64,000 nucleotides of DNA from Saccopteryx bilineata (Eukaryota; Chordata; Mammalia; Chiroptera; Emballonuridae): positions 125,936,766 through 126,000,765 of the forward strand of contig NC_089491.1 of the NCBI RefSeq assembly GCF_036850765.1, read 5' to 3'. A model generated the notes under the pieces. The model searched no databases and was not told where the DNA came from. It worked only from the letters and a program-made list of their open reading frames with translations. The position numbers and the translations under genes were made by a program. This document shows, one piece after another, positions 20,971-32,190 of the stretch. The number at the start of each line of letters is the position of its first letter. Positions within the stretch are counted from its first letter, which is position 1.

Positions 20971-21692
20971 TATTTCTTCCAAGAAGCAGGTAAACTGATC
21001 TCATTTGCACAAGGGCCACTTAACTATGTTTTGCCTGAATAGTCAGGTTCTTTATTCTTCCCTCAAAGATCTCTGTTGTGGGTGTTGATAGTCCTATTTT
21101 CTGCTGCTTTGCTTAATATATAGTGATTCCTTTATTCCTCCTACCTCAATGCCCCACTCATATTTCAGGCTGGGACCTACTCTTAATTTAGAGCTCTCTT
21201 TCCTCCTTTTGCCAACTTGTATTATGAATTTACCTTTGCCACCCAGCTTAGTGTATCCCAAGGTTCTCTTTACCAGGCCACAGTCACAGAGCTCCAGGGA
21301 AAAGCAACCTGGTCTCAACTCTCCAGGCAGAGGAGAACAGAAGCTCCATATCCACGCATGCTGCAAATGGCTTTTTCCAGTCTACCTAAATCATTACCAG
21401 CTAGAAGCAGCGGTCATTGGGACTTGGACATGAGCTGCAAAGTATAGAATGGTGACAACAATTCCAGTGCCATACGGACTTTTCCTGTGGGGAACTTTCC
21501 TGGACTCCTGCTCCCTGTGACAGCTCCTAACAGACTGAACTGTGGTTGGGTTGCATTTTTCAGGGATTTGGCATGGTGAGGGGGCCAACTTGGACTTGGG
21601 GAACATGTTAAGGACACTACTCATTTATGGATTCTTGCTGTATTGGCCAAGAGTTTGCTTAAAGGCATTTAATCACTGTAAAAAAAATAGAG
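20971..21692 (+). other. Unassigned, possibly retroviral
   Basis: About 0.7 kb between the gag remnant and the second L1 tail. It is less AT-rich than the surroundings and has a 94-codon open frame at 21149-21433, but no motif I can name. It may be more of the same retroviral insert. It ends at a short A run (21680-21688). Confidence 0.35.
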
Positions 21693-22135
21693 GACTAGAT
21701 GAAGAAGATGGGGCACACATACACCATGGTATATTATTCAGCTAGGAGAAATGGTGACATTGGATCACTTATAGTGGAATGGTGGAGTCTTGGTAGCATT
21801 GTGCGGAGTGAAATAAGCGAAACAGAAAAAAACAGGAACTGCAGGATTCCATACATTAGTGGGACATAAAAGCAAGACTGAGAGGCATGAACAGGAGTGT
21901 GGTGGCTAAGGGGGGTGGGGGGAGGGAAGGAGGGAGAGGGGGAGGGGAGGGGGAGGGGTACAGAGAGAACTGGATGGAGGGTGGCAGAGGACGATCTCTC
22001 TTTGGTTGATGGGTATGCAACATAACTAAATGACAAGATAACCTGGAAATGTTTTCTGTGAATGTATTACCCTGATTTATTGATGTCACCCCATTAAAAT
22101 AAAAATTTATTTATATATAAAAAAAAATAAAATAA
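21693..22135 (+). mobile_element. Second L1 3' end (terminal module of the L1 C unit)
   Basis: This starts within the last ORF2 codons (GAAGAAGATGGGGCACACAT at 21700 onward), passes a G-rich tract (21908-21960), and has the terminal block GGGTATGCAACATAACTAAATG ... TGATGTCACCCCATTAAAAT and an A-rich tail. It overlaps in content with 19490-19745 of L1 C but differs at many positions, so it is not a recent copy of it. Its tail abuts the right-hand duplication, so reverse transcription of the insertion would have begun here. Confidence 0.85.
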
Positions 22136-22150
22136 AAAAGAAAAGAAGTC
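22136..22150 (+). repeat. Target-site duplication of the L1 C unit (right copy)
   Basis: Identical 15 bases to 13517-13531, directly after the L1 A-rich tail. Confidence 0.85.
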
Positions 22151-22170
22151 AATAAAATTCATTTGTAACT

Positions 22171-22201
<31 letters not shown>
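22151..22201 (+). mobile_element. 3' tail of the outer retroposon: AATAAA, A-tail, duplication
   Basis: AATAAA at 22151-22156 is followed 14 bases later by an uninterrupted A-run (about 22171-22193) and then CTAAACCA, the right copy of the duplication at 12977-12988. This is the normal spacing of a Pol II polyadenylation signal. It closes the unit that begins at 12989. Confidence 0.6.
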
Positions 22202-22284
22202 TATCAATAATTATACTGTAAAAGGTCAAATCATCTCAATTAAAATATTGATTGTCTAATTGGACATTAAAAGAGTGATAACCA

Positions 22285-22720
22285 TATTATGAGTTATATT
22301 ATGTCTCCTCAAAAAAAAAAAAAATCGCTATATTGAAGTCCTAACATCAATATCTCAGAATGTGACCTTATTTGGAGAAAGGATCTTCATGGAAGTAGTC
22401 AAGTTAAAGACCAGGGTAGGCTATAATCCTAATCTGATTAGTGCCCCTTTTTTATGGAGAAAAATTAGAGACAGACAAGAGAGCTACACACAGAGAGGAA
22501 GGCAATACGCAGACACAGGGAGAACACCATGTGAAGACGGAGGACTGAGGTGATACATCCACAGCCAAGGAATGCCTGAGACCACTGGAAGTAGGGGAGT
22601 GGCACGGACAGTTCCTTCTCTGACACCAGAAGAGAGAACAGGGTTCTGTGACACCCTGAGTGAAGTCTTCCAGTCACCAGAACTTTGAAACAATAACTTT
22701 CTATAATTTTAACACTTTCT
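22285..22720 (+). mobile_element. MaLR LTR relict (MLT1-like)
   Basis: Phrases typical of MLT1 LTRs are present: TTGAAGTCCTAACATC, CAGAATGTGACCTTATTTGG, GACCAGGGTAGGCTATAATC and ACCATGTGAAGACGGAGG, then CAGAACTTTGAAACAATAAC near the end. An A-run at about 22312 interrupts the 5' part. It is an old, non-coding LTR. Confidence 0.7.
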
Positions 22721-23302
22721 TCTAAATAAAAGATTAAACAAGTAGAGAGAAAATTACCAAAGATGTAGAAGACTTAAAAATATCATCAAACAACATGACC
22801 TAATTAATATTTATAGAACATGATAGCCATAAAGAGCACAATAATTGCTATTTTTAGTATATTAAAGATAGACCTTATTTTGAGCCACAAAAGAAGACTC
22901 AATAAATTTAAAATGACCCATGTCATGAAAGTATGTTCTCTGATCACAATGAAATTAAATTTGAAATCAATTACACAGATATCTGAAAAATCTCCAAATA
23001 TTTGGAAATAAAACAACACAATTCTAAATAAGCCAAGTTAAAAAAATCAAATGAGAAATGAGAAAGTATTTTGAACTGAAAGAAAATAGAAACACAATCT
23101 GTCAAAATTTGTAGCATGCAGCTAAAGCAGTACTTAGACACATAAATGCCTATATTAGAGATGAAAGGAGATCTGAAATTAAGGACTTCAGCTTCTAACT
23201 TATGAAACACCTATAAAAAAATTAACGTCACTGTGTTAAAAATAATTAAAACTATATGGTCATCTCAGTAGAACCAGAAAAAGGAGCAAAGACCCTATGT
23301 GA

Positions 23303-23480
23303 GGTTCTGGCTGGGTGGCTCAGTAGATAGAGTGTCATCCTTGCACACTGAAGTCATGGGTTTGATCCCCAGTCAGAGCATATATGAGAAGCAACCACTG
23401 GGTGCACAACTAAATGGAAAATTTAAGTGGAACAATAAATTGAGGCTTCTCTCTCTCAAATCAATGGAAAAATAAAAAAA
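23303..23480 (+). mobile_element. tRNA-derived SINE, diverged
   Basis: A tRNA-like head (GGGTGGCTCAGTAGATAGAG; B box GGTTTGATCCCCAG) is followed by AGAAGCAACCACTGG, a short CT tract and an A-rich tail. It is an older relative of the Ves family. Confidence 0.8.
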
Positions 23481-23908
23481 AAAAGACTGTTATGTGAGTA
23501 GAAGAAATGAAATAATAAACATCAATGTACATACCAATCACTCAATGAAATATAAACAGAAATCTAATATAGAACAATCAATGAAGCCGAAAACAGCTTT
23601 TTTGAGAATATCCGTGAAATTGATAAACCTATAACCAGGCTCACTTAGGGGGAGAAAATGGATTACCAATATCAAGACTGAGGAACAAAATAGGGCTCGA
23701 AATTCCATGATGTGAAAAGAATAATAAGAAAAGTATATGCACAACTTTTTTGTCAGTTAATTTGATAAGTCAGGTGAATGGAAAAATTTCTTGAGAGGTA
23801 CAATCTATCAAACTCACTGGAGAAGTAATAGGTAATTTGAATAACAACATATCAAGTAAAGAAACTGAACTTGTAGTTTACAAAACTCCCACATAAAAAA
23901 CTCTAGGC

Positions 23909-24024
23909 CTGCCTGACCTGTGGTGGTGCAGTGGATAAGGCGTTGACCTGGAACGCTGAGGTCACTGGTTCAAAACCCTGCACTTGTCTGGTCAAGGCAC
24001 ATATGGGAGTTGATGCTTCCTGCT

Positions 24025-24061
<37 letters not shown>

Positions 24062-24104
24062 AACATGATTAAATAAATAAAAATTAAAAACAACAACAAC
24101 AAAA
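23909..24104 (+). mobile_element. Short-type SINE, full length
   Basis: Head GCCTGACCTGTGGTGGTGC, B box GGTTCAAAACCC, then GGCACATATGGGAGTTGATG, a (CT)n tract at 24026-24060 and an A-rich tail. CTCTAGGCC before and TCTAGGCCC after it look like the target-site duplication. Confidence 0.9.
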
Positions 24105-25258
24105 AATCTAGGCCCAAGTAGTTTCACTAGTGAATTATATCAATCATTTAGGAATAAATAATACTGACTGCACAAACTCATTCGAAATGTTAAACTTAAG
24201 GAAATCTGGTATTATAACCAAATATATTAGCAGAAAATGAAGTAAAAAAACCCCCACTATTCTCATATTCTTAATAAAATTTTATCTAATCAGATAATAA
24301 ATAAAAATGTTAATATACTATGAGTAAATGGGGTTAATTGCATAATCAGTGTGACATTAGAAATTAACAGTTCACGATATCAACAAAAATTTAAAAATTA
24401 AAACCATATGATCATCTCAATAGATGTAGTCAAAGCACTTGCCAAATTTTCACAACAAATCTTTTATTAAGTTGCCCCTTTTTATTTTTATATTTCAATT
24501 ACATTTAATATTCTTTTTTTAGAAAATTAAATTTAATAGGGTGACATTGATCAATAAGTATACATATGTTTCAGTTAAATATTTCAGTATTTGAACTGTT
24601 GATTGTGTTGTGTTATAATAGTTTCAGGTGTACAGCATAATGGCTAGACATTTATATGATTTACAAAGTCTTCTCCCTGATGAATCTAGTACCCACTTGG
24701 CACCATCCATAATTACTATAATATTATTGATTATATTCCCTATGCTGTACCTTACATCCCCATAACTATTTTGTAACCACCAATTTGTCCTTAATTTCTT
24801 CACCTTTTTTCCCAGCCCCACAACCCCCTCCCATCTGGAAACCATCAGTTTGTTCTTTATATCCATGAGTCTGTTTCTGTTTTGTTTATTTTGTTCTTTA
24901 GATTCCACATATAAGTGAAATCATCTATCTTTTCATTCTCTGTCTGACTCACTTTACTTGGCATAATACCTTTTAGGTCAATCCATGCCATTGCAAATGA
25001 TAAGGCTTCAATCTTTTTAATGGCTGAGTTATATTCCATTGTATATATGAACAACTTCTTCTTTATTCAATTGTATTATATATTGATGAGGAATTGGATT
25101 GCTTCCATATGTTGGCTATTGTAAATAACACTGCAATGAACAGAGGGATGCATATGTTCTTTTGAATTAATGTTTTGGGTTTCGTCAAATAAATACCCAA
25201 AAGTGGAGTTGTTGATTTATAAGGTAGTTATATTTTTAGTTTTTTGAAAAATTTCCAT

Positions 25259-25594
25259 TCCCGGCCAGGGCACACAGGAGAAGCGCCCATTTGCTTCTCC
25301 ACCCCTCCGCCGCACTTTCCTCTCTGTCTCTCTCTTCCCCTCCCGCAGCCGAGGCTCCATTGGAGCAAAGATGGCCCGGGCGCTGGAGATGGCTCTGTGG
25401 CCTCTGCCCCAGGCGCTAGAGTGGCTCTGGTCTCAACATGGCGACGCCCAGGATGGGCAGAGCATCGCCCCCTGGTGGGCAGAGCGTCGCCCCTGGTGGG
25501 CGTGCCGGGTGGATCCCGGTCGGGCGCATGCGGGAGTCTGTCTGACTGTCTCTCCTTGTTTCCAGCTTCAGAAAAATGAAAAAAAAAAAAAAAA
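25259..25594 (+). mobile_element. Ves-type SINE, truncated at the B box
   Basis: The copy begins at TCCCGGCCAGGGCACACAGG, i.e. it lacks the whole A-box half of the tRNA head, yet the body and A-tail (25578-25599) are nearly consensus. AAAAATTTCCAT flanks it on both sides (25247-25258 and 25595-25606). It is a genuine 5'-truncated L1-type insertion, unable to be transcribed from its own Pol III promoter. Confidence 0.92.
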
Positions 25595-25761
25595 AAAAAT
25601 TTCCATACAATTTTCCATAATGACTGCACCAATTTGCAGTCCCACCAACAGCACATGAGGGTTCCCTTTACTCCACATCCTAGCCAACAGTTGTTTATTA
25701 ATTGATTGATGATTGCCATTCTGACTAGTGTGAGGTGATACTACAATATGCTATTTTTTTT

Positions 25762-26131
25762 GTGTGTGTGTATTTTTCTGAAGTGAGAAGCGGGGAGGCA
25801 GAGAAACAGACTCCCACATGCACCCAACCGGAATCCACCCGGCAAGCCCACTAGGGGGTGATGCTCTGCCCATCTGGGGCATTGCTCCGTTGCAACCAGA
25901 GTAATTCTAGCACCTGAGGCAGAGGCCATGGAGCCATCCTCAGCGCCCGGGCCAACTTTGCTCCAATGGAGCCTTGGCTGCGGGAGGGGAAGAGAGAGAT
26001 AGAGAGAAAGGAGAGGGGGAAGGGTAAAGAAGCAGATAGGCACTTCTCCTGTGTGCCCTTGGCTGAGAATCAAACCAGGACATACACACGCCAGTCCATC
26101 ACTCTACCACTGAGCGAACCAGCCAGGGCCG
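25762..26131 (-). mobile_element. Ves-type SINE, antisense
   Basis: Starts with a T/TG-rich run (25753-25770), then the complement of the Ves body (GAATCCACCCGGCAAGCCC, GGAGCCTTGGCTGCGGGAGG) and head (CACTGAGCGAACCAGCCAGGGCC, 26108-26130). Inserted in the antisense L1. Confidence 0.9.
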
Positions 26132-26447
26132 CATTATGCTTTTAGGATGCATTTCTCTGATGAACATCTTTTCATTTGTCTACTGGTTATCTGTATGTCC
26201 TCTTTGGAGAAAATTCCTTTCAGGTACTCTGCCCATTTTTTAATTGGTTGGTTTGTTGGTGATAAGTTGTATTAGTTCTTTGTAAATTTTGGATATTAAC
26301 CCCTTATTGGATGTATAATTGATAAATACCTTCTCCCATTCAGTACATTGTCTTTTCATTTTATTAATTGTTTCCTTTGCTGTGCAAAACCATTTTAGTT
26401 TGATGTAGTCATATTTATTTTTTACTTTGTTCACCTTAGTCAAGGAA

Positions 26448-26560
<113 letters not shown>

Positions 26561-27554
26561 CTGGGAACAATGGCAGAGAGTTTACTACCTATGTTTTCTT
26601 CCAGGAGTTTTATTGTTAGGATATCATATTTAACTCTTCAATTATTTTCAGTTTATTCTTGTATATGGCATAAGAAGGTGGTCTAATTTTAGTTTTTAGC
26701 ATGTATCTGTTCAGTTTTCCCAACACCATTTATTGAATAGACTGTCTTTACTGCATTGTGTATTCTTTATATTCTTGCCTCCTTTGTCACACATTAATTG
26801 TCTTTATAGGCGTGGGTTATTTCTGGGCTATCTATTCTGTTCCATTGATCTATGTCTGTTTTTATGCCAGTACCATGCTGTTTTGATTACTATGACCTTG
26901 TAGTATATAGGTTGATTTTAGGTAGTGTGATACTTCCAAATTTATTCTTTTTTTCTCATGATTGCTGGTCCTATTCAGGGTCTTCTGTGGTTTCATATAA
27001 ATTTTAGGATTATTTGTTCTGGTTGTGTGAAAAATGCCATTGGTATTTTAATAGATATTGTGTTGAATATATAGACTGCTTTTTGTAGTATAGACATTTT
27101 AACAATGTTAATTCTTCCTATCCGTGAGCACAATATATGCTCCCATTTATTTATATCTTCTTCAATTTTTTCTTCAATGTTTTATAATTTCCCCAGTACA
27201 TGTCTTTTACCTCCTTGGTTAAATATATTTCTAGGTATGTTTTTGATGCAATTGTAAATGGATTGTTTCCTTAATTTTTTCTTCTGATAGTTGGTTATTG
27301 GTATATAAAAATGTAACCAGTTCTAAATATTAATTTGGTATTCTGCTACTTTACTGAATTTACTTATCAGTTAAATAGTATTTGGTGAACTCTTTAGGTT
27401 CTCTCTATATAGTATTATATTAAGTACAAATAACAGTTTTACACCTTTCTAATTTTTCTCTTGTCTAAGTGTTGTGGCTAGGTTACACCAATTTTTATAA
27501 AAGCTGTCAGCAAACTAGAAATACAAAGAAACTTCCTGAACTTGATATAAGGCA

Positions 27555-27762
27555 ATTTATTTGTTTCCTATTGCTACTATAATAAATCCCACAAATTTAA
27601 ACCACACAAATATATTATCTTATGGTTCTAGAAGCCAGTAGTTAGAAGTCAGTAGGTTAAAATGGGTTGTGAGAGCTATGTTTCTTCTGGAGTTTCCAGG
27701 GAAGAATCTATTTTCTTTCCTTTTCCAGCTTCTAGAGGCTTTCCATATTCCTTGGCTTGTGA
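27555..27762 (-). mobile_element. MaLR LTR relict (MLT1-like), antisense
   Basis: Wording such as TTTGTTTCCTATTGCTACTATAA, ATATTATCTTATGGTTCTAG and CCTTTTCCAGCTTCTAGAGG is the reverse complement of MLT1-type LTR ends. Only part of the LTR remains. Confidence 0.6.
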
Positions 27763-27764
27763 TG

Positions 27765-28200
27765 AATGGAGAAGTACATTGTGGTGTATCCATACTATGA
27801 AATAGGACATAACAATAAAAAGATAAACTACTAATACACACAAAAACATGGCTGAATCCTAAAATAGTAATTTTGCTAAGTGACTAAAACAGAACAAAAT
27901 ACATGCACTGTGATTTTATTTACTAAACAGTCTAGAAATTACCAACAAATCTATAATAATTGAAACCAAATTAGTGATTACCTGAGTATCACTTAGGTTA
28001 GGTGGGAGTGGGAGAGGGGGAAGTCTCTAGAGGGAGATATTACAAAGGGGAATTAGAACACTTTGGAAGAAATAGGTATGTTTATTATCTTGATTATGGT
28101 TATGATTTAATGGGTATATACATGTGAGAAAACCTTAAAATGTAGACTTAAAAATAAAAAAGATACTGTAGGTTGATTATATCTCAATAAAACTGTTTAA
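27765..28200 (+). mobile_element. Old L1 3' end
   Basis: It has GTGGTGTATCCATACTATG, the TGATTTTATTTACTAAACAGTC region, a 3' UTR and the tail wording GTTGATTATATCTCAATAAAAC at 28171-28192. It is non-coding and old. Confidence 0.7.
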
Positions 28201-28544
28201 ACCAAATTAACCAGAATTTTTAACAGTTTTGGCCTTTCATATTTCAAGAGTTAAAATTCATATTACAATGAATAGTAACAGTGTTATTTTATCTTGTATC
28301 TAGAATTTGGATACATATCCAAGATTTTTTTTTTTATCTCAAGGATCATGCTATCAGATGTTAACTATGGACTCACACCTGAAGATGAATCTGAAATTAA
28401 CCAAAAAGAAGTTCAACTTGTGACACATAAGGAAGAGCTAAAGTCTTTGTGGTTATTTGAGAATTCTTAGATGTTAAAATCTCTCATATGTTTGAACACA
28501 CTTACGTAGTGCTTTAAAACTCAATAAATCAAATAATTACCACA
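28201..28544. other. No feature recognised
   Basis: 344 bases of AT-rich sequence without a recognisable gene or repeat. Confidence 0.4.
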
Positions 28545-28640
28545 ATCAGTGTAGTTAACATCTATCCATATACCTGGCACTAATATAATGTTATATTTAA
28601 TTATATCTCAATAAAAATTTTTAATAAAAAAGAATAGATC
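28545..28640 (+). mobile_element. Old L1 tail fragment
   Basis: CTAATATAATGTTATATTTAATTATATCTCAATAAAAAT (in pieces) is the end of an old L1 3' UTR. Only the last hundred bases are present. Confidence 0.6.
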
Positions 28641-29502
28641 TATTGCTGAGAAGGGGGAGAAGAAGAGTTAGTGAGAATAAAAAGGGAGAATTAATGGTGA
28701 AGTTTGGTTAGTTTATGAGCACAGAAAGGTAATATTTCAAATATTACACTGCAATAAAGATTCTTAACCTGTCATTTAAAATCTTCCAAGTTCCAGGAAT
28801 GGGCTTAAAACATGAAAATGTTTCATGGACATGTGTTTCTCCTGAGAAGAAGGCCCATAGATATGATCAAAGTATTGAGAGGCTTTATAATTCAAAATAT
28901 TAATGACTACTGTATGATATATCAAGAAAATATGGCAAGATCTAACAAGAACATTCCAACCTATTTGGTCTTATGTTCTTTATTAAGATAGTTTATGACC
29001 ATCTGGCCGTTTTTATTAGCTTTATACCACATTTTGTGACAGTGAGTATCTTTCACAATGAAAAGTAGGCTCTTGCCAAATATTATTCAAGATTTTACTA
29101 TTAAATTCTTATTTTGCTGCACACACACATAAAAAACTGAACCAAACCTATCTAACTGGTTCTTTTCTCATCACATGTACAGAGTTATTGCATTTAGAGT
29201 AGACAATCAATAGCTTAAACTATAATGTCAATATTTTTATTGCAAAGACCCTGTTGGGATAACATTCAGTAAATTAATGGAAGTCAGCAAATTTATTAAA
29301 GGTAGTCAAACAATTTACCTAAGTGAGCCACCTACATATGTTTCCTTATGTCCTTAAACATTTAACATTTTTCAAAATATTTTAAATGGTAAAAGGTATA
29401 TAAACTCAGCCTTTAACAATCCTCATTTCTGTTTCTTCATTTGTCTTCTTTTACATTTTATCTCTCAACTATTACAGTAATCTGTAGCTATCATGATCAT
29501 TT
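28641..29502. other. No feature recognised
   Basis: About 860 bases with no convincing open frame, repeat or RNA gene. Confidence 0.4.
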
Positions 29503-29904
29503 TTTTTTTCCAGTAAGAGGAGGGGAGATAAAGAGACAAACTCCCTCATACGCCCTGACAAGAATCCACCCAGCAACCCCTATCTAGGGCCAATGCTCTA
29601 ATCAACCAAGCTATTTTTAGCACTTGAGGCTAATGCTGGTACCAATGAGCTATCTTTAGTGCTCAGGGCCGATGGTCAAACCAGTTGAGTTACTGGCTAC
29701 AGAAGGGGAAGAGAGAGAGAAGGTGAAAAGAAAGGGGAAAAGAGAGGGAAGGGGAAGAGAGAGGGGAACAGAAGCAGATGGGAAGAGAGAGGGGAACAGA
29801 AGCAGATAGTTGCTTCTCATGTGTATGCTGATGACCAGGGATCAAACCTGGGATGTCCACCTGCCAGGTTAATGCTCTATCCACTGAGCCAACTGTTCAG
29901 GGCC
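29503..29904 (-). mobile_element. Ves-type SINE, antisense, old
   Basis: Complement of the Ves body: ATCCACCCAGCAACCCC near 29566, a purine tract with an internal duplication (GAAGAGAGAGGGGAACAGAAGCAGAT twice at about 29752-29808), and the head complement CACTGAGCCAACTGTTCAGGGCC (29883-29904). The part between 29585 and 29690 departs from other copies. Confidence 0.8.
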
Positions 29905-30178
29905 AATCACTATCTTATTTTTTCTGACAAAAACATTGTAATGCATTGGTTAGTTAAATAATTTATCAAGAAAACAAAATATGTAAAATTAGAACTATTC
30001 TGGGAACTTCAAATCCCTTCAAATCACTCTTCTCCAATTAATTATATCAAGATGCTAGGAACCTAATACTCTATGCAGTGCTACTATTCATTTGTATATT
30101 TCCATCTATCCCTTCTATCCCAAGATTTCTAAGTCATGTCTTCAACATGAAATGAAAATTGATTAAAACCCAATTATA

Positions 30179-30522
30179 GCCTGACCAGGCAGTGGTGCAG
30201 TGGATGGAGCGTCGGACTGGGATGCCGAGGACCCAGGTTCGAGACCCCAAGGTCGCCAGCTTGAGCGCGGGCTCATCTGGTTTGAGCAAAACCTCACCAG
30301 CTTGAACCCAAGGTTGCTGGCTCAAGCAAGGGGTTACTCCGTCTGCTGAGGGCCCATGGTCAAGGCACATATGAGAAAGCAATCAATGAACAACTAAGGT
30401 GTTGCAATGTGCAATGAGAAACTAATGATTGATGCTTCTCATCTCTCCGTTCCTGTCTGTCTGTCCCTGTCTATCCTTCTTTCTGACTCTCTCTCTGTCT
30501 CTGTAAAAAACAAACAAACAAA
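30179..30522 (+). mobile_element. Long-type SINE (GACCAGGCAGTGGTGCAG family)
   Basis: Third SINE type: head GCCTGACCAGGCAGTGGTGC, B-box region GGTTCGAGACC, then several CAGCTTGAG / GGCTCAAGC repeats (30258-30330), TCAAGGCACATATGAGAAAG, GATTGATGCTTCTCATC, a CT-rich stretch and an AAACAAACA tail. Other copies lie at 35358, 38654, 41626 and 61420. Confidence 0.9.
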
Positions 30523-31497
30523 AAACCCAATTTTAATAGTTCTGCTTTCAAATATTCAGTGTATTCCTCTCAATATTTTAAATTATCCTTTACTCATACT
30601 CTATCAATTCTGCAATTCTCATTCCAATTTTAACAATACTTTTATAATTTTTAAGTTAACTCTTTGACAACCAGAGCCCCCTTCCTCAGCTGTAGTTCTT
30701 TCTCAGCTATGCTGTCCTTTACTTTTGTTTAATACAAGAAACATGTTTGTCTCATTTGTTGTGTTCAACTGCAACTTCTCTATCCTGTCTCTTGCACCCT
30801 GATTACCAAGAAATGAGGTTCTACCAGCTGCAGTTTCATTTGGTGTAACATCAACATGTGCTTCTTTTCTATTTTTTATTTGGTTCAAAAACATACCAAC
30901 ACTGGGGACATAAGTTGCCAATTAAAGCATCTCAGAAGAGGGAAATGTGAAGATTACAGCAAAGCATATAAAATGTGTAAGAATGTGGCATGCATAAGGT
31001 ATTTAATTAAATGGTGTTATGGTTAGATGTTGCTTACTATTCTGGTATTTACCGGTGTATAAACAGTCTGAGTGTACCCTAATTTTAATTTTATTGCTGT
31101 TTTGTTTATTCATTTTCTGTATTCTGAACAAAAAGGAGGACTTTTAAATTATGGTTATAACTAAAAAATTACTCCAGCATGTATCTAAATGTTTCTCTTT
31201 TTATTGACTTTTCCCAGAATATAATAAGCATTTTGGATATATTGTAGGTTCTTTTATAACTCAGAAGAAAATTTTTATAGCTCATAAAAATTTTTTATTA
31301 ATCTTTTTCATTATTACTTACTCTGATTTGGTTTTCTTCTTGCCAAATTTATTACATACATATTAATTATATAATTATATAATTGCATATATGTTAATTC
31401 TTTATTTTTTTATGCCATGTTTTCATTGTCTCTATCATAATTTTTTCATCTTTGTTATTTGCCTCTGTATTCTGGAAAAGCTTTAGAAGTTTCTTTA
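30523..31497. other. No feature recognised
   Basis: Roughly 1 kb of AT-rich DNA. A 72-codon minus-strand frame at 30703-30921 has protein-like composition but no motif I can name. Confidence 0.4.
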
Positions 31498-31499
31498 TA

Positions 31500-31991
31500 C
31501 AGTGGTCCCTTGTCTGTCGCTGGGGTTAGGTTCCAGAACCCTCTGTGATAGGCGAAAATCCGCGAAGTAGTGACCTTATATTTATTTTATTATTTACATA
31601 TATTTTAAAGATCTATAAACTTTTCCCACACTGTTATTAACCTTTTCCACACTCTTATAAACACTTCCTATGCTCTTAAACACTTTATACACTCTTAAAC
31701 CTACATAATTTTAACATGTAAAATTCTATATGGGTACTCACCAGTGAATACTAATATGTTTTAATTAATATTTTTTATATTTTTATATTATTTTCAATTT
31801 TTTAAGCTATAAAATGCTTATTTTACCTCAAAAAATAATTAAAATAATAAATATATAAAAATATCTATATAATTGCAAAATCCCACAATATTGCTAAAAA
31901 GCTGCAATACAAAATTAGTTATATACAATTTAAAAATCCACAATACAGTGAGACCGCAAAAAGAGAACTGCGATATGGTGAGAGATGACTG
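31500..31991. mobile_element. Tigger/pogo-like non-autonomous DNA transposon
   Basis: It begins CAGTGGTCCCTTGTCTGTCGC and ends with GGTGAGAGATGACTG, whose complement begins CAGTCATCTCTCACC; TA flanks it on both sides (31498-31499, 31992-31993), as expected for the Tc1/mariner group. Both ends carry the GCGA/TCGCAG-type wording typical of Tigger elements. The 492-bp interior is AT-rich and non-coding. Confidence 0.75.
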
Positions 31992-32190
31992 TATAACTGA
32001 CTTAATTCTATGAAATATTGTTTCTACTTCTTTGCCTCTGCAATGAATTTTAACTGTTATCTTTTTCTTAGTTCCTTGAAATCTTTACTTGGTTATCTCC
32101 CTTGCTACCTACTCCCTTGCTATTCTTTTAACTAATTGTGTTTTCTCCTTGTGAGTTTCTGCTCCTGTTTCAAAGAGCCCAAGACCTCTT

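Larger units (their letters stand above)
13532..22135 (+). mobile_element. L1 C composite unit: L1 + SINE + retroviral remnant + second L1 3' end
   Basis: Everything from 13532 to 22135 is bracketed by a perfect 15-bp direct repeat. In order: L1 5' UTR (13532-14870), ORF1 (14871-15782), ORF2 (15841-19660), G-rich 3' UTR (to about 19745), unassigned DNA, an antisense SINE (about 19983-20395), a retroviral gag nucleocapsid remnant (about 20560-20970), unassigned DNA, and a second L1 3' end with A-tail (21693-22135). The L1 3' portion is thus present twice. Either one read-through transcript was retrotransposed, or this is a chimeric family; a coincidental repeat is the weaker alternative. Confidence 0.65.
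22740..24465 (+). mobile_element. Old L1 ORF2 relict with two SINE insertions
   Basis: Decayed ORF2 sequence runs in order: the endonuclease end (GTATGTTCTCTGATCACAATG, 22933-22953), the linker (AAATTTGTAGCATGCAGCTAAAGCAG), and the RT start (GGCCCAAGTAGTTTCACTAGTGAA at 24112; AATAGATGTAGTCAAAGCA at 24419). No open frame of use remains. SINEs at 23303 and 23909 split it. Confidence 0.75.
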
